Shown here one piece after another: positions 30,227 to 40,281 of a stretch of 64,000 nt of DNA. The DNA comes from an uncultured Holophagaceae bacterium (GTDB lineage: Bacteria; Acidobacteriota; Holophagae; Holophagales; Holophagaceae), in NCBI GenBank assembly GCA_903937385.1, contig CAIZZF010000026.1, positions 389,078 to 453,077 on the forward strand, given 5' to 3'. Every line of letters starts with the position of its first letter. Position 1 is the first letter of the stretch. The notes beneath the pieces were generated by a model that saw only the letters and a program-made list of their open reading frames with translations, was not told the origin of the DNA and searched no databases. Made by a program: the position numbers and the translations under genes.

Positions 30227-31423
30227 GTGCCCCACCCACTTCCGACCCTCTCGGCCGCCGCGGCCCGGCGCCTCTTCCTGGGCGCGCAGGGGCTGCTGGA
30301 GGATCCCACCCGTCGGGCCACCGTCACTTCGCTGCAGGCCCTCATCGAGCGCCTGGGCTTCGTGCAGGTGGACACCATCAACGTGGTGGCCCGAGCCCAC
30401 GACCTCACCCTCTTCAGCCGCCTGGACGGCTACCGCCCCGAGCAGCTCCGCCGGCTCGTGGAAGACAAGCAGACCCTCTTCGAGCACTGGACCCACGACG
30501 CCTCGCTCATCCCCACGACCTGGTTCCCCCACTGGCAGCCACGCTTCGACCGGGACCGGGCCCGGCTGCAGGCGCACGCCTGGTGGCAGCACCACTTCCG
30601 CGGCACCGAGGGTGCCCAGGTGGTGCAGACCGTGAAGGCCCGAATCGCGGCGGAAGGCCCCCTGAAGTCCTCGGACTTCGAGCACCCGGAGAAGCGCGGC
30701 CCCTGGTGGGGCTGGAAGCCCCAGAAGGCCGCCCTGGACTTCCTCTGGCGCAGCGGGGAGCTGATGATCCCCCGGCGGGAGGGCTTCCAGAAAGTCTACG
30801 ACCTGACCGAGCGGGTGCTCCCGGACGCCCACGCCCTGCCCTGCCCGGCCCCGGAGGTCCACCTGGACTGGGCCTGTACCACCGCCGCCGAGCGGCTCCA
30901 GGTCTTCACCGCGAAGGAGCTGGCCGACTACTGGTGCGCCGTGGAGGCGCCGGCTGCCCGGACCTGGTGCGCCACCGCGGCCCGGAGCGGCCGCATTGTC
31001 CCCGTGCAGGTGGAGGAGGCCTCCGGCGCACGGCAGCCGGCCTTCGCGCTGGTGGACTGGGAGGACCGCCTGGCCCGGCTCCCCGCGCCACCGGAGGGCC
31101 TGCGCCTGCTCTGCCCCTTCGACCCGGTCCTCCGCGACCGCGCCCGGGCCCTGCGCCGCTTCGGCTTCGACTACCGCTTCGAGGCCTTCGTGCCCGAGGC
31201 GAAGCGGCAGTTCGGCTACTTCGTGCTGCCGCTGCTCGAGGGGGACCGCCTCGTGGGGCGCCTGGATCCCAAGCTGCACCGGGACCAGGGCCTGCTGGTG
31301 ATCAAGGGGCTCTGGTGGGAACCGGGGATCAAGCCCACCCAGGCCCGCCGCCGCAGCCTGGAAGCAGCGCTGGAGCGGCTCGCCGCCTTCACCGGGGCCG
31401 ACCAGATCCGCGTTTCTGGCTGA
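30227..31423 (+). CDS. Winged helix DNA-binding protein, YcaQ/AlkX-type crosslink-repair glycosylase family
   Basis: AARRLFLGAQGL..LGFVQVDTINVVARAHDLTLFSRL; EHWTHDASLIP. Confidence 0.82.
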   Translation: MPHPLPTLSAAAARRLFLGAQGLLEDPTRRATVTSLQALIERLGFVQVDTINVVARAHDLTLFSRLDGYRPEQLRRLVEDKQTLFEHWTHDASLIPTTWFPHWQPRFDRDRARLQAHAWWQHHFRGTEGAQVVQTVKARIAAEGPLKSSDFEHPEKRGPWWGWKPQKAALDFLWRSGELMIPRREGFQKVYDLTERVLPDAHALPCPAPEVHLDWACTTAAERLQVFTAKELADYWCAVEAPAARTWCATAARSGRIVPVQVEEASGARQPAFALVDWEDRLARLPAPPEGLRLLCPFDPVLRDRARALRRFGFDYRFEAFVPEAKRQFGYFVLPLLEGDRLVGRLDPKLHRDQGLLVIKGLWWEPGIKPTQARRRSLEAALERLAAFTGADQIRVSG

Positions 31424-31442
31424 ACAGGCTATCCTTGGCCCC

Positions 31443-32285
31443 ATGTCAGCCCCCAAGACCCCCCTGCTGAACCGAATCCACAGCGCCCGCGGCCTCTCCC
31501 CCAGCCAGCGGCAGATCGCGGACTGCCTGATCGCCAACATGAACGAGGCCGCCCTCTGGGGCGTGGAGGACCTGGCCGCGAAGTCCCAGACCTGCGTGGC
31601 CACCGTGGTCCGCTTCGCCAAGAAGCTGGACTACAGCGGCTACCTGGAGATGCGGAAGGCCCTGGTCGGGGCCGCCAAGAAGCACTACGGGCGCGGTGAG
31701 CAGCTCCTGCAGGCGCCCATGCAGGCCTCGGCCACCCTCCTGGAGGTGGTCCGCCGGGATCTCCGCAACCTTGAGACCCTGGTGCAGGCCGTGGACGAGA
31801 GCCTGCTCCAGCGCGTGGTGAAGCAGGTGCGGGACAGTCGGATCCGGCTGATCATCGGGGACGGCGTGTCCGCCCTGATGGCCCGTCAGTTCGCCTACCT
31901 GCTGATCAATGCAGGCCTGCCGGTCATGGAGGGCAACCCCGCCGACTTCGCCACCCAGGTGGGCCTGCTGGACACCAAGGACCTGCTCGTGGCCATCAGC
32001 ATCACGCCCTACACCCAGGAGACCCTGGACGCCGCCGCCTATGCCCGGAAGCGGGGCATCCCCGTGCTGGCCTTCACGGACAGCCTGAACTCCCCCCTGG
32101 CCAAGTCCGCCACCCTGGCCCTGCCCATTCCCGGGGAGAACCTGCTCTTCTCCCACAGCGTCACGGCCTTCGGCGTCCTGGCCCATGCCATCGTCACCTC
32201 CATCGCCAGCCAGACCCCTCAGCAGACCCTCAGCAAGCTGCGCGAAGTCGAGCGGGTGGCCCGGCAGAAATTCGCCAAGGACTGA
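31443..32285 (+). CDS. MurR/RpiR family transcriptional regulator (HTH + SIS)
   Basis: LSPSQRQIADCLIANMNEAALWGVEDLAAKSQTCVATVVRFAKKLDYSGYLEMRKAL; SIS domain ISITPYTQETLDAAAYARKRGIPVLAFTDS. Confidence 0.88.
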   Translation: MSAPKTPLLNRIHSARGLSPSQRQIADCLIANMNEAALWGVEDLAAKSQTCVATVVRFAKKLDYSGYLEMRKALVGAAKKHYGRGEQLLQAPMQASATLLEVVRRDLRNLETLVQAVDESLLQRVVKQVRDSRIRLIIGDGVSALMARQFAYLLINAGLPVMEGNPADFATQVGLLDTKDLLVAISITPYTQETLDAAAYARKRGIPVLAFTDSLNSPLAKSATLALPIPGENLLFSHSVTAFGVLAHAIVTSIASQTPQQTLSKLREVERVARQKFAKD

Positions 32286-32355
32286 CGACTCGGGGCCAGG
32301 CAAAGCTCGCCCTGTCAGGCGGGGGAACGACGTCATGGGACGGATGAAAATAAAC

Positions 32356-32384
32356 TTGACTCGATAATCCCAAAAGCTTTACTT
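32356..32384 (+). promoter_or_regulatory. Sigma70-like promoter for TonB receptor
   Basis: TTGACT (32356-32361), 17-nt spacer, TTACTT (32379-32384). Confidence 0.4.
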
Positions 32385-32418
32385 TTTTGTCACCAACCCT
32401 TTTCTCCCTGGAGGAGCG

Positions 32419-35235
32419 ATGACTCGAAATGCGAGCAGTCCCTGGCTCAGTGCACTCGTTCTAGCCCTCGTGGCAGCCCCGGCGGCACTGGTCGCTCAGA
32501 CCAGCACCACCGCCGCGCTGGCGGGCGTCGTTCGCGATGCCGCGGGCAACCCCGTGGCCGGCGCCAAGGTCCGCATCAGCTCCGACGCCATGATCGGCGG
32601 GGAGAGGGTCACGGTCAGCGCCGCCAACGGCGCCTACCGTTTCTCGGCGCTGGCACCCGGCCGCTACAAGATCGTTGTCACCGCCCCCGGCCAGCAGACG
32701 CTTTCCATGACCGAGAACCTTGCCCTGGGCCAGACCACTTCCGGCAACTGGAAGTTCCCGGCCGTTGCCGGCGCGACCGTGGAGATCGTGGCCGCCTCGA
32801 CCAATGCCGAATCCAGCTCGGTCACCATCACCCAGAACTACAGCACCGAGGCCCTGGCCACCATCCCCGTCGAGCGCTCCATCGCCGGCATCATGGACCT
32901 CACCCCGGGCGTCAATGGAAACCGGGCCTGGGGCGGCTACTCCGGTGAGAACGCCTACATGATGGATGGCGTGAACATCAGCGATCCCTCGGGCGGCACC
33001 GTCTGGATCTACCCGAACATCGACTGGTTCTCTGAGATCCAGGTCGCGGGTCTGGGCGCCAATGCCGAGTTCGGCGGCTACATGGGCGGCTTCGTCAATG
33101 GGCTCGTTAAGCGCGGCGGCAACACCGTGGAAGGCAGCCTCACGGCCTACTACGCGGATTCCAAGTGGCAGGCCAAGATCAACGCGAACCACCCCGACCT
33201 GCCGAGCTCGGAAAAGAACATCCTCCCCTCCAAGAACTGGGATCTGGCCATAAGCGTCGGCGGCCCCATCATCAAGGACAAGCTCTGGTATTTCGTCTCC
33301 GCCGAGCGCATCGAGCAGGACGACACCCCGCCAGGCGCCGAGCTGCCCCAGCGCAACCAGAAGGTCATGGCCTTGGCCAAGATCACCTGGGCCCCCAGTG
33401 TCTCCTCCACCTTGGAGTTCCTGGCTGAGCACGACTATGTGGGTCGGGACCGGCGCTACATCGACAAGTGGACCATGCCCGTCGCCACGCAGAAGGAGAT
33501 GGCTCCCAACAAGTCCGTGAGCGTCACCTGGACCCAGACCATCGACCAGGACAAGGTCCTCACCTTGAAAGCCTTCGGCTACTCGGGACGCTATGACATG
33601 CCGGGCTACGGCGGCAACGCCCTGTCCCTGGACACTGCGGACCTCTACCAGTACGACCCCAAGAAGCCGGCGCGGGAGTACTTCAACAACTCCACCTACG
33701 AGGACTTCAACTACCGCTCCCGGGCCACGATCCAGGCCACTTTCGACTGGTTCAAGACCGGCCTGTTCAGCGCCAACGACAGCCACGCCTTCCGCTTCGG
33801 CATCGAGCGGGAGCAGGCTTCCGACGAAGAGCTGGAACGCTTCCCCGGCAACCTGAACCTCAACGCGACCTACGACAACTTCGATGGGCCGCTCTATGGT
33901 GACTACATCATCGAGGGTGGTGGTTGGAATGTCCGCCAGCGCGTGGACCGCCTGGCGGCCTTCGCCCAGGACACCTGGCATGTCAACAGCCGGCTCACGC
34001 TCACACCCGGCGTCCGGTTCGAGCAGTTCAAGGCCCGCTTCTACGGCGGCGAGAACCTCTGGAACAAGAACACCTATGCCCCCCGCTTCGGCATCAGCTA
34101 CGCCCTCACCGAGAGCCAGTCGACCATGCTGAAAGCCCACTGGGGCAAGTACTACGCCGGCTACTCCACCTACTTCATCGACCGCGCCATCCAGAGCGCG
34201 ATCCCCGTCAAGAACTACTACAGCTGGGGCGATTACCCCATCATCCCGAATGTCCTGGACCCCTCCACCTGGCCCGATCACACCCCAGGCACCGCGGACA
34301 ACTACGCCTACCGGCGCGTCAACGACATCACGGCCGTGGATCCCAATGCCCGGCAGCCCTATGTTGTGGAGACCACCCTCTCCCTGGACCACCAGTTCAA
34401 TGCCACCTGGGGCGGCAGCGTCTCCTACATCTCCCGCGACTGGAAGGACAGCCTGGCCCGGGTGGACACGGCCGCAGATCCAAGGGGTGCCTGGTCCGAC
34501 TACGTGGACCCTCTGCACAACCGGCCCATCAGCCTCTACGAGCCAGGAATCTACAGTGATGCCGGGGTTTCTTTCCGCGTCCCGCATAACAGCTACGTGA
34601 CCACCAACCCGAGCGATGCCAAGCGCAAGTACGAGGCGGTTTCCGTTTCCCTCGACCGGAAGCTGGCCAACAACTGGAGCCTGAACGCCAGCTACACCCA
34701 CGCCACGCTCAAGGGCAACATCCAGCGCGCGGACAGCTACGACAAGGTCTACTACAACAAGAATCTGATGATCAATTCCTACGGGAATCTGCCCGGGGTC
34801 AATGATCACGAGATCAAGGCCCGGGGCACCTACGAGTTCCCCTGGCACATGCGCCTCTCTGGGACCTTCACCTACCTGAGTGGCACCCATTGGACGCCCA
34901 CCTACCGGACACCCAACGGCTGGGGGAATAGCGACTGGGGCAATTTCAACGGCCAGCGCTACTTTGTGAACACGGAAGCCCTGGGCAGCGAGACCTACCC
35001 CAGCCGAACCCTCCTGGACCTCCGCGTGACCCAGCAGATCGCCCTCAACAAGAGCTCCCACCTGGAGATCTTCGGAGAAGTGCTCAACGTACTGAACCGT
35101 CAGGCCCCCTTGTCCTACAACACCAGGGTGAACGCGAGCAACTCTGACACCTCGGGCATGTATGTCGACTACAAGTATCCGACTGCTCTGGATGCCGGTC
35201 GCCGCATCCAGCTGGGCCTTCGCCTGACGTTCTAG
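32419..35235 (+). CDS. TonB-dependent receptor with N-terminal carboxypeptidase-regulatory-like domain
   Basis: Signal peptide; LAGVVRDAAGNPVAGAKVRIS; plug-like region; C-terminal GRRIQLGLRLTF beta-signal. Confidence 0.9.
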   Translation: MTRNASSPWLSALVLALVAAPAALVAQTSTTAALAGVVRDAAGNPVAGAKVRISSDAMIGGERVTVSAANGAYRFSALAPGRYKIVVTAPGQQTLSMTENLALGQTTSGNWKFPAVAGATVEIVAASTNAESSSVTITQNYSTEALATIPVERSIAGIMDLTPGVNGNRAWGGYSGENAYMMDGVNISDPSGGTVWIYPNIDWFSEIQVAGLGANAEFGGYMGGFVNGLVKRGGNTVEGSLTAYYADSKWQAKINANHPDLPSSEKNILPSKNWDLAISVGGPIIKDKLWYFVSAERIEQDDTPPGAELPQRNQKVMALAKITWAPSVSSTLEFLAEHDYVGRDRRYIDKWTMPVATQKEMAPNKSVSVTWTQTIDQDKVLTLKAFGYSGRYDMPGYGGNALSLDTADLYQYDPKKPAREYFNNSTYEDFNYRSRATIQATFDWFKTGLFSANDSHAFRFGIEREQASDEELERFPGNLNLNATYDNFDGPLYGDYIIEGGGWNVRQRVDRLAAFAQDTWHVNSRLTLTPGVRFEQFKARFYGGENLWNKNTYAPRFGISYALTESQSTMLKAHWGKYYAGYSTYFIDRAIQSAIPVKNYYSWGDYPIIPNVLDPSTWPDHTPGTADNYAYRRVNDITAVDPNARQPYVVETTLSLDHQFNATWGGSVSYISRDWKDSLARVDTAADPRGAWSDYVDPLHNRPISLYEPGIYSDAGVSFRVPHNSYVTTNPSDAKRKYEAVSVSLDRKLANNWSLNASYTHATLKGNIQRADSYDKVYYNKNLMINSYGNLPGVNDHEIKARGTYEFPWHMRLSGTFTYLSGTHWTPTYRTPNGWGNSDWGNFNGQRYFVNTEALGSETYPSRTLLDLRVTQQIALNKSSHLEIFGEVLNVLNRQAPLSYNTRVNASNSDTSGMYVDYKYPTALDAGRRIQLGLRLTF

Positions 35236-35257
35236 GCTCCGTCGCCTGACAAACGGC

Positions 35258-35283
35258 AGTGCCGGGCCTTCGGGCCCGGTACT
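35258..35283 (+). terminator. UUCG-capped hairpin terminator after TonB receptor
   Basis: AGTGCCGGGCC-TTCG-GGCCCGGTACT (11-bp stem, one G-T), short T-rich run after. Confidence 0.55.
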
Positions 35284-35309
35284 TGTCTTCCGCCTTCTCA
35301 AGGAGTCCC

Positions 35310-36170
35310 ATGCCCCGGTTGGTTGCCCTCCTGTGCTGCGCCTGCCTCCTGGGGGCAAGCACACCCAAAGGCACCCTGGTCATCGTGGGCGGCGGGGGCA
35401 TGCCCCAGCCGATCCTCGATGCGTTCCTCCTCGCCTCCGGCGGGAAGGGCGGCGCCGTGGGCATCATCCCCACCTCCACCAGCGACCCCGATGGCGCGCT
35501 CAAGGAGTGGAAGGAGGACCTCGAGAAGGCGGGCCTCACCATGGTCTCCCTGGACGTCCGCAGCCGGGAGCAGGCCTCCGACCCCGAGCTGTTGGCCCGC
35601 GCCCGAACCTGCACGGGCTTCTGGTTCTCAGGAGGCGACCAGAACCGCGTGGGTGACAAGATCGTCGGCACCCCGCTGCAGAAGGTTGTCCGCGACCGTT
35701 ACGAGGCCGGCGCCTGCATCGGCGGCACCAGCGCCGGAGCCGCCATCATGTCCAAGGTCATGCTCACGGGCGATGACCGCCACGGCAAGGAGGCCCTCTC
35801 CGAGTTCGGACCCGGCGCCTACCAGACCCGCGAAGGCATGGGCTTCCTGCCGGAAGGCGTCATCGTGGACCAGCACTTCCTCCGGCGCAGTCGCGAGAAC
35901 CGCCTCTTCAGCGTGGTCATGGGGCGACCCGACCTGCTGGGCCTCGGCATCGACGAGGCCACGGCCCTGGTGGTCAAGGATGGCCAGGCCAAGGTCCTCG
36001 GGAACCGCTCGGTCATGGTCTTCGACCCTTCAGGCATGACCGTCCAGGGCGAGTCCTTCCGCGACCTCCGCATCCACGTGCTGCGCCCCGGTCAGTCCAT
36101 CGATCTGGCCACCCGCAAGGTGAGTCAGCCACCAGAGGCGATAAACCTCAACCGCAAGGAGAAGAATTGA
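35310..36170 (+). CDS. Cyanophycinase-like S51 peptidase with signal peptide
   Basis: GTLVIVGGGGMPQPILDAFLLASGGKGGAVGIIPTST; GFWFSGGDQNRV; ACIGGTSAGAAIMSKVMLTGD; GFLPEGVIVDQHFLRRSRENRL. Confidence 0.9.
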   Translation: MPRLVALLCCACLLGASTPKGTLVIVGGGGMPQPILDAFLLASGGKGGAVGIIPTSTSDPDGALKEWKEDLEKAGLTMVSLDVRSREQASDPELLARARTCTGFWFSGGDQNRVGDKIVGTPLQKVVRDRYEAGACIGGTSAGAAIMSKVMLTGDDRHGKEALSEFGPGAYQTREGMGFLPEGVIVDQHFLRRSRENRLFSVVMGRPDLLGLGIDEATALVVKDGQAKVLGNRSVMVFDPSGMTVQGESFRDLRIHVLRPGQSIDLATRKVSQPPEAINLNRKEKN

Positions 36171-37651
36171 CCACAAAGGGGCGGATGATCCTCGTCTTCC
36201 TGCTTGCGGTAGTCAGTCTCACTGCGGCCGCGCCGGCACCCTTCCCAGCCGATCACCGCACCATGACCAAGACTGTCTCCTACGCGGAGATGACCGCCTT
36301 CCTGACAGCGGTCGCTCGACCGGGCTTGATCACGGTCACCGAGGAGGGCCGCACGCACCAGGGCCGCCAGGTGCTGCTGGTGCGCCTGAATCGGGGTGGC
36401 ACCAAGGCCCGCTTCCGGGTGCTGTACTACGCCCAGCAGCACGGCAACGAGGTGGCGGGCAAGGACGCGCTCCTGACCCTGATCCGGGACATCGCCCAGC
36501 ATCCGGAGCTGCTGCCGGAGGACGTGGACCTCTACCTCATGCCCATGCTGAATCCTGATGGCGCGGAGGCCCACCGCCGCCTGAACGGCGCGGGCGAGGA
36601 CCTGAACCGGGACCACCTCCTGCTGGCCCAGCCCGAGACCCAGGCCCTGCACCGCGTGGCCCGGCGCATCCGGCCCCACCTGGCGGTGGACAGCCACGAG
36701 TTCGGGCGGGATGGGAAGGACTACACCGACCGGGGCTGGGAGGCCTGGCCCCTCATCACCATGGACGCCGCCAACCATCCCCTCATTCCTGACTATCTCA
36801 AGACCGCGGGGCTGGAGGCCGTAGCCGCCGCCGCGCCCCTGCAGAAGAAGGCCGGCCACACCTACGCTCGCTACAGCGTGGGCGGTCCGCCGCCGGACGA
36901 GGAAATTCGGCCCTCCACACCTGAAGTCGATGACGGGCGCAACGGCATGGGCACCCTGGGCGCCCTGTCCTTCATCATCGAGGCCGGCGTCCGGCACCAG
37001 GCCAAGGAGCCCCAGGCGGACCTGGGCGCGCGGGTGGACGGCTACCGCATCCTCTACCGCCACCTGCTCGGCGACCGCGTCTGGCGCGACCGGGTCTACA
37101 AGCTTGCCGAGCGGGCCCGCCGCGAGCCCCTGCCGCCCTTCATCGCCACCAACGTCTTCTGGGCCAATCTAGGCGGCAAGGTCACCTCGGTGAAGGTGCT
37201 GGAGACCGCCACGGGCCGGGTACTCGAGGTACCCACCGCCAACGCCATGACCGACCTGGTGGTGAAGGGCAGCGTCCCCACCCCCCGGGCCTATGCCATC
37301 GAGCCCGCCCTCGCCGCGCGCTTCCTGCCCGTCCTGGAAGCCCAGGGCCTGCGCTTCGAGGCCCTCAGCGCCCCCCGGCGGGCGCGGGTCGAGCGGGTCC
37401 GCCTGCTCCGCCTCGAAGAGCCCTACGACGAGCTCTACCAGCGCTACAAGGACCGGCAGATCGTCGAGCGCCAGGCCCCGGCCGACCTGGACCTGCCCGT
37501 GGGTACCCTCGTCGTGCCTCTTGACCAGGACCTGGCCCGCCGGGCCATCCAGGTGCTGGAACCCTGCCTGCTCTATGGCCTCTACGGCTACCCTGGCTTC
37601 CGTGAGTCGGCGAAGCCCGGCGCCTTCCTGCCTGTGTCCCGTCTCTTCTGA
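36167..37651 (+). CDS. Secreted M14 family zinc carboxypeptidase
   Basis: QQHGNEVAGKDALL (HxxE), PMLNPDGAEAHRRLNGAGEDLNRDH, AVDSHEFGRDG; N-terminal signal peptide. Confidence 0.86.
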   Translation: MTTKGRMILVFLLAVVSLTAAAPAPFPADHRTMTKTVSYAEMTAFLTAVARPGLITVTEEGRTHQGRQVLLVRLNRGGTKARFRVLYYAQQHGNEVAGKDALLTLIRDIAQHPELLPEDVDLYLMPMLNPDGAEAHRRLNGAGEDLNRDHLLLAQPETQALHRVARRIRPHLAVDSHEFGRDGKDYTDRGWEAWPLITMDAANHPLIPDYLKTAGLEAVAAAAPLQKKAGHTYARYSVGGPPPDEEIRPSTPEVDDGRNGMGTLGALSFIIEAGVRHQAKEPQADLGARVDGYRILYRHLLGDRVWRDRVYKLAERARREPLPPFIATNVFWANLGGKVTSVKVLETATGRVLEVPTANAMTDLVVKGSVPTPRAYAIEPALAARFLPVLEAQGLRFEALSAPRRARVERVRLLRLEEPYDELYQRYKDRQIVERQAPADLDLPVGTLVVPLDQDLARRAIQVLEPCLLYGLYGYPGFRESAKPGAFLPVSRLF

Positions 37652-37684
37652 ACCCGCTCCGGATCGCATCCGGCTGGAGTTCCC

Positions 37685-38848
37685 ATGCTGCTGCTCATCA
37701 AAAACGTGGAAGTCTACGCACCCGACCCCGGAGGCACCTGCGACCTGCTGATCGGCGGCGGGAAGATCCTGCGCATGGAAGCGGACATCCGCATCCCCCG
37801 CAAGTACTGCGAGGTCATCGACGGCCGGAACCACAAGGCCGTGCCGGGCTTCATCGACGGTCACGTACACATCATGGGCGGCGGCGGCGAGGGCGGCTTT
37901 GCCACCCGCACGCCGGGCCTGCCCCTCACGGATGCCATCCTGGGCGGCGTGACCACCGTGGTGGGCTGCCTGGGCACCGACGGCTACACGCGGCACATGG
38001 CCGGCCTCCTCGCCAAGGCCAAGGGCCTCGAGGAAGAAGGCCTCAGCACCTTCATCTACTCCGGCTCCTACGGGCTGCCCCTGCGCACCCTCATGCCCAG
38101 CCTCGAGGAGGATCTCCTCTTCATCGATAAGGTGATCGGAGCTGGGGAAGTGGCGCTCTCGGACCACCGCTCCAGCCAGCCCACTTTCGAGGCCTTCGCC
38201 CAGCTGGTGGCCATGGCCCGGCGCGGCGGGATGCTCTCGGGCAAGGCCGGCATCGTCAACGTCCACCTGGGCGACGGCGCCCGGGGCCTGGACTTCCTGC
38301 GGCGCATCGCCGCCGAGACGGAGCTGCCCCTCACCCAGATGTGGCCCACGCATATCAACCGCAACCCGCACCTCTTCGAGGAGGGTATCGCCCACGCGAA
38401 GGCTGGCGGCTTCGTGGACTTCACCACCTCGACCCTGGCCTCCTACCTCGAGGATGGCGAGATCCCCTGCGCCAAGGCCCTGCGCCGCATGCTGGAAGCG
38501 GGCGTGGATCCTGGCCAGATCACCTTCACCTCCGATGGCCAGGGCAGCCTGCCGGACTGGGACCGGAACGGCCGCCTGCAGGACATCTCCGTAGGCCGGG
38601 TCACCTCGCTGTTCCCGGCGGTGCGCGAGGCGGTGCAGGCCGAGGGTCTCGCCCTTGAGACCGCCCTCCGGGTGATCACCGCCAACCCTGCCCGCATCTT
38701 GAAGCTGCGCAGCAAGGGCCAGCTGGCTCCCGGCATGGACGCGGACGTGGTACTGCTCAGCAAGGACCTGGAGGTCCGCAGCGTCGTGGCCAAGGGCCAG
38801 CTGCTCATGAAGGCCGGGCGTCCCCTGACCAAGGGGAGGTTCGAGTGA
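37685..38848 (+). CDS. iadA: Isoaspartyl dipeptidase (beta-aspartyl peptidase)
   Basis: AVPGFIDGHVHIMGGGGEGGFATRTPGLPLTDAILGGVTTVVGCLGTDG; SDHRSSQPTFE; VNVHLGDGARGL; TSDGQGSLP. Confidence 0.92.
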   Translation: MLLLIKNVEVYAPDPGGTCDLLIGGGKILRMEADIRIPRKYCEVIDGRNHKAVPGFIDGHVHIMGGGGEGGFATRTPGLPLTDAILGGVTTVVGCLGTDGYTRHMAGLLAKAKGLEEEGLSTFIYSGSYGLPLRTLMPSLEEDLLFIDKVIGAGEVALSDHRSSQPTFEAFAQLVAMARRGGMLSGKAGIVNVHLGDGARGLDFLRRIAAETELPLTQMWPTHINRNPHLFEEGIAHAKAGGFVDFTTSTLASYLEDGEIPCAKALRRMLEAGVDPGQITFTSDGQGSLPDWDRNGRLQDISVGRVTSLFPAVREAVQAEGLALETALRVITANPARILKLRSKGQLAPGMDADVVLLSKDLEVRSVVAKGQLLMKAGRPLTKGRFE

Positions 38849-40281
38849 GTGCACCGGAAACCACGACGCCGGCGGCGCCCCCCGCCCGGCAGATGCCCCA
38901 CACCCTGGTGATCGTCGGGGCCCTGATCGTCCTGGTGCTGGTGCTGTCCTGGCTCATCCCCTCGGGCGAGTACCAGCGCACCGCCGTGGAGACCAGCGAG
39001 GGCATCCGGAAGGTCACCATCCCCGGCACCTTCCACCTGGTGCCCAAGGTCCTCCTGGGCCTGCAGGCCCTGCTGCTGGCCCCCATCAAGGGCTTCCTGG
39101 ACGGGTCCCTGCTCATCTGCTTCCTGCTGGTGATCGGCGGAACCTTCGCCGTGTTCCAGGAGACCGGCGCCGTGGAGTCCGGCATCTGTGGGCTGACGGA
39201 CGTCCTGGCCCGGCGGCCCGCCCTGAAAGGTCTGGTGATCCCGGTCCTGATGACGGTGTTCTCCCTGGCTGGCGGCATCTTCGGCATGGCCGAGGAGATC
39301 ATCCCCTTCGTCATCATCTTCATCCCCCTGGCCCGGCGCCTGGGCTACGACTCCATCGTGGGGATCTGCATCCCGTTCCTGGGAGCGGCGGCCGGCTTCG
39401 CGGCGGCCTTCTTCAACCCCTTCACCGTCGGCATCGCCCAGAGCATCGCCGGCCTGCCCCTCTACTCCGGCCTGGCCTACCGGCTGGTCACCTGGGTGAT
39501 CGGCACCACCGTGGTGATCACCTACGTGATGCTCTATGCCCACCGTGTGAAGCGGGACCCGACCCTCAGCCCGGTCTATGACCTGGACCTCGAGCGGGGC
39601 AGCCTCTCCGAGACTTCCGCTGGCCCCGCCTGGGATGCCCGCAAAGTCGCCGCGCTGGTCCTCTTCGCCGGCTGCATGCTGCTGTTGGTGGTGGGCGTGC
39701 TGCGCTGGAAGTGGTACATGGAGGAGATCGCCGTGCTGTTCTTCGGCATGGGCATCGCCCTCGGCGTGGTGGGCGGCCTCAGCCCCAGCCGCATCGCCGC
39801 GGTCTTCGTGGTCGGGGCCAAGGACATGGTGAGCGTGGTCTTCATCGTGGCCTGCGCCCGGGCATTGCTGATCATCGCCCAGGACGCCCGCATCATGGAT
39901 ACGATGCTCTTCGCCGCCTCCAAGGCCATGGCCATGCTGCCCCGGGTGGTCGTGGCCCAGGTGATGTTCCTCATCCAGTCGGGGATCAACTTCCTCATCC
40001 ACTCGGGCACGGCCCAGGCCGCCCTGACCATGCCAATCATGGCGCCGCTCTCCGACCTGGTCGGCGTCACGCGCCAGACGGCGGTCTACGCGTTTCAGCT
40101 CTGCGAGTTCGTGAATCCCATCCTGCCCACCTCCGCCGTCACCATGGGTGTGCTCGGGGCCGCGAAGATCCCCTGGGACAAGTGGGCCCGCTGGTTCCTG
40201 CCCCTCCTGGTGATCCTGGTGCTGCTCAGCTTCCTGCTGCTCATCCCGCCCGTGCTGTTCTTCCACTGGGGCCCCGCGTGA
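38845..40281 (+). CDS. YfcC-family membrane transporter
   Basis: SWLIPSGEYQR; GGIFGMAEEIIPFVIIFIPLARRLGYDSIVGICIPFLGAAAGFAAAFFNPFTVGIAQ. Confidence 0.85.
   Translation: MSAPETTTPAAPPARQMPHTLVIVGALIVLVLVLSWLIPSGEYQRTAVETSEGIRKVTIPGTFHLVPKVLLGLQALLLAPIKGFLDGSLLICFLLVIGGTFAVFQETGAVESGICGLTDVLARRPALKGLVIPVLMTVFSLAGGIFGMAEEIIPFVIIFIPLARRLGYDSIVGICIPFLGAAAGFAAAFFNPFTVGIAQSIAGLPLYSGLAYRLVTWVIGTTVVITYVMLYAHRVKRDPTLSPVYDLDLERGSLSETSAGPAWDARKVAALVLFAGCMLLLVVGVLRWKWYMEEIAVLFFGMGIALGVVGGLSPSRIAAVFVVGAKDMVSVVFIVACARALLIIAQDARIMDTMLFAASKAMAMLPRVVVAQVMFLIQSGINFLIHSGTAQAALTMPIMAPLSDLVGVTRQTAVYAFQLCEFVNPILPTSAVTMGVLGAAKIPWDKWARWFLPLLVILVLLSFLLLIPPVLFFHWGPA

Noticed and set aside
32461-35364. 967-aa ORF on the minus strand antisense to the TonB receptor
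   Set aside because: Shadow ORF produced by high GC3 codon usage; composition is low-complexity (V/G/D/A rich) with no recognizable domain, whereas the plus strand encodes a clear TonB receptor.
36165-36182. TTGACCACAAAGGGGCGG resembling the ACCACAAAG repeat at 56103
   Set aside because: Short match lying in the start region of the M14 peptidase gene, no partner arm; likely chance.
38443-40266. 607-aa minus-strand ORF rich in H/Q/E/G
   Set aside because: Antisense to iadA and the YfcC transporter; shadow ORF.
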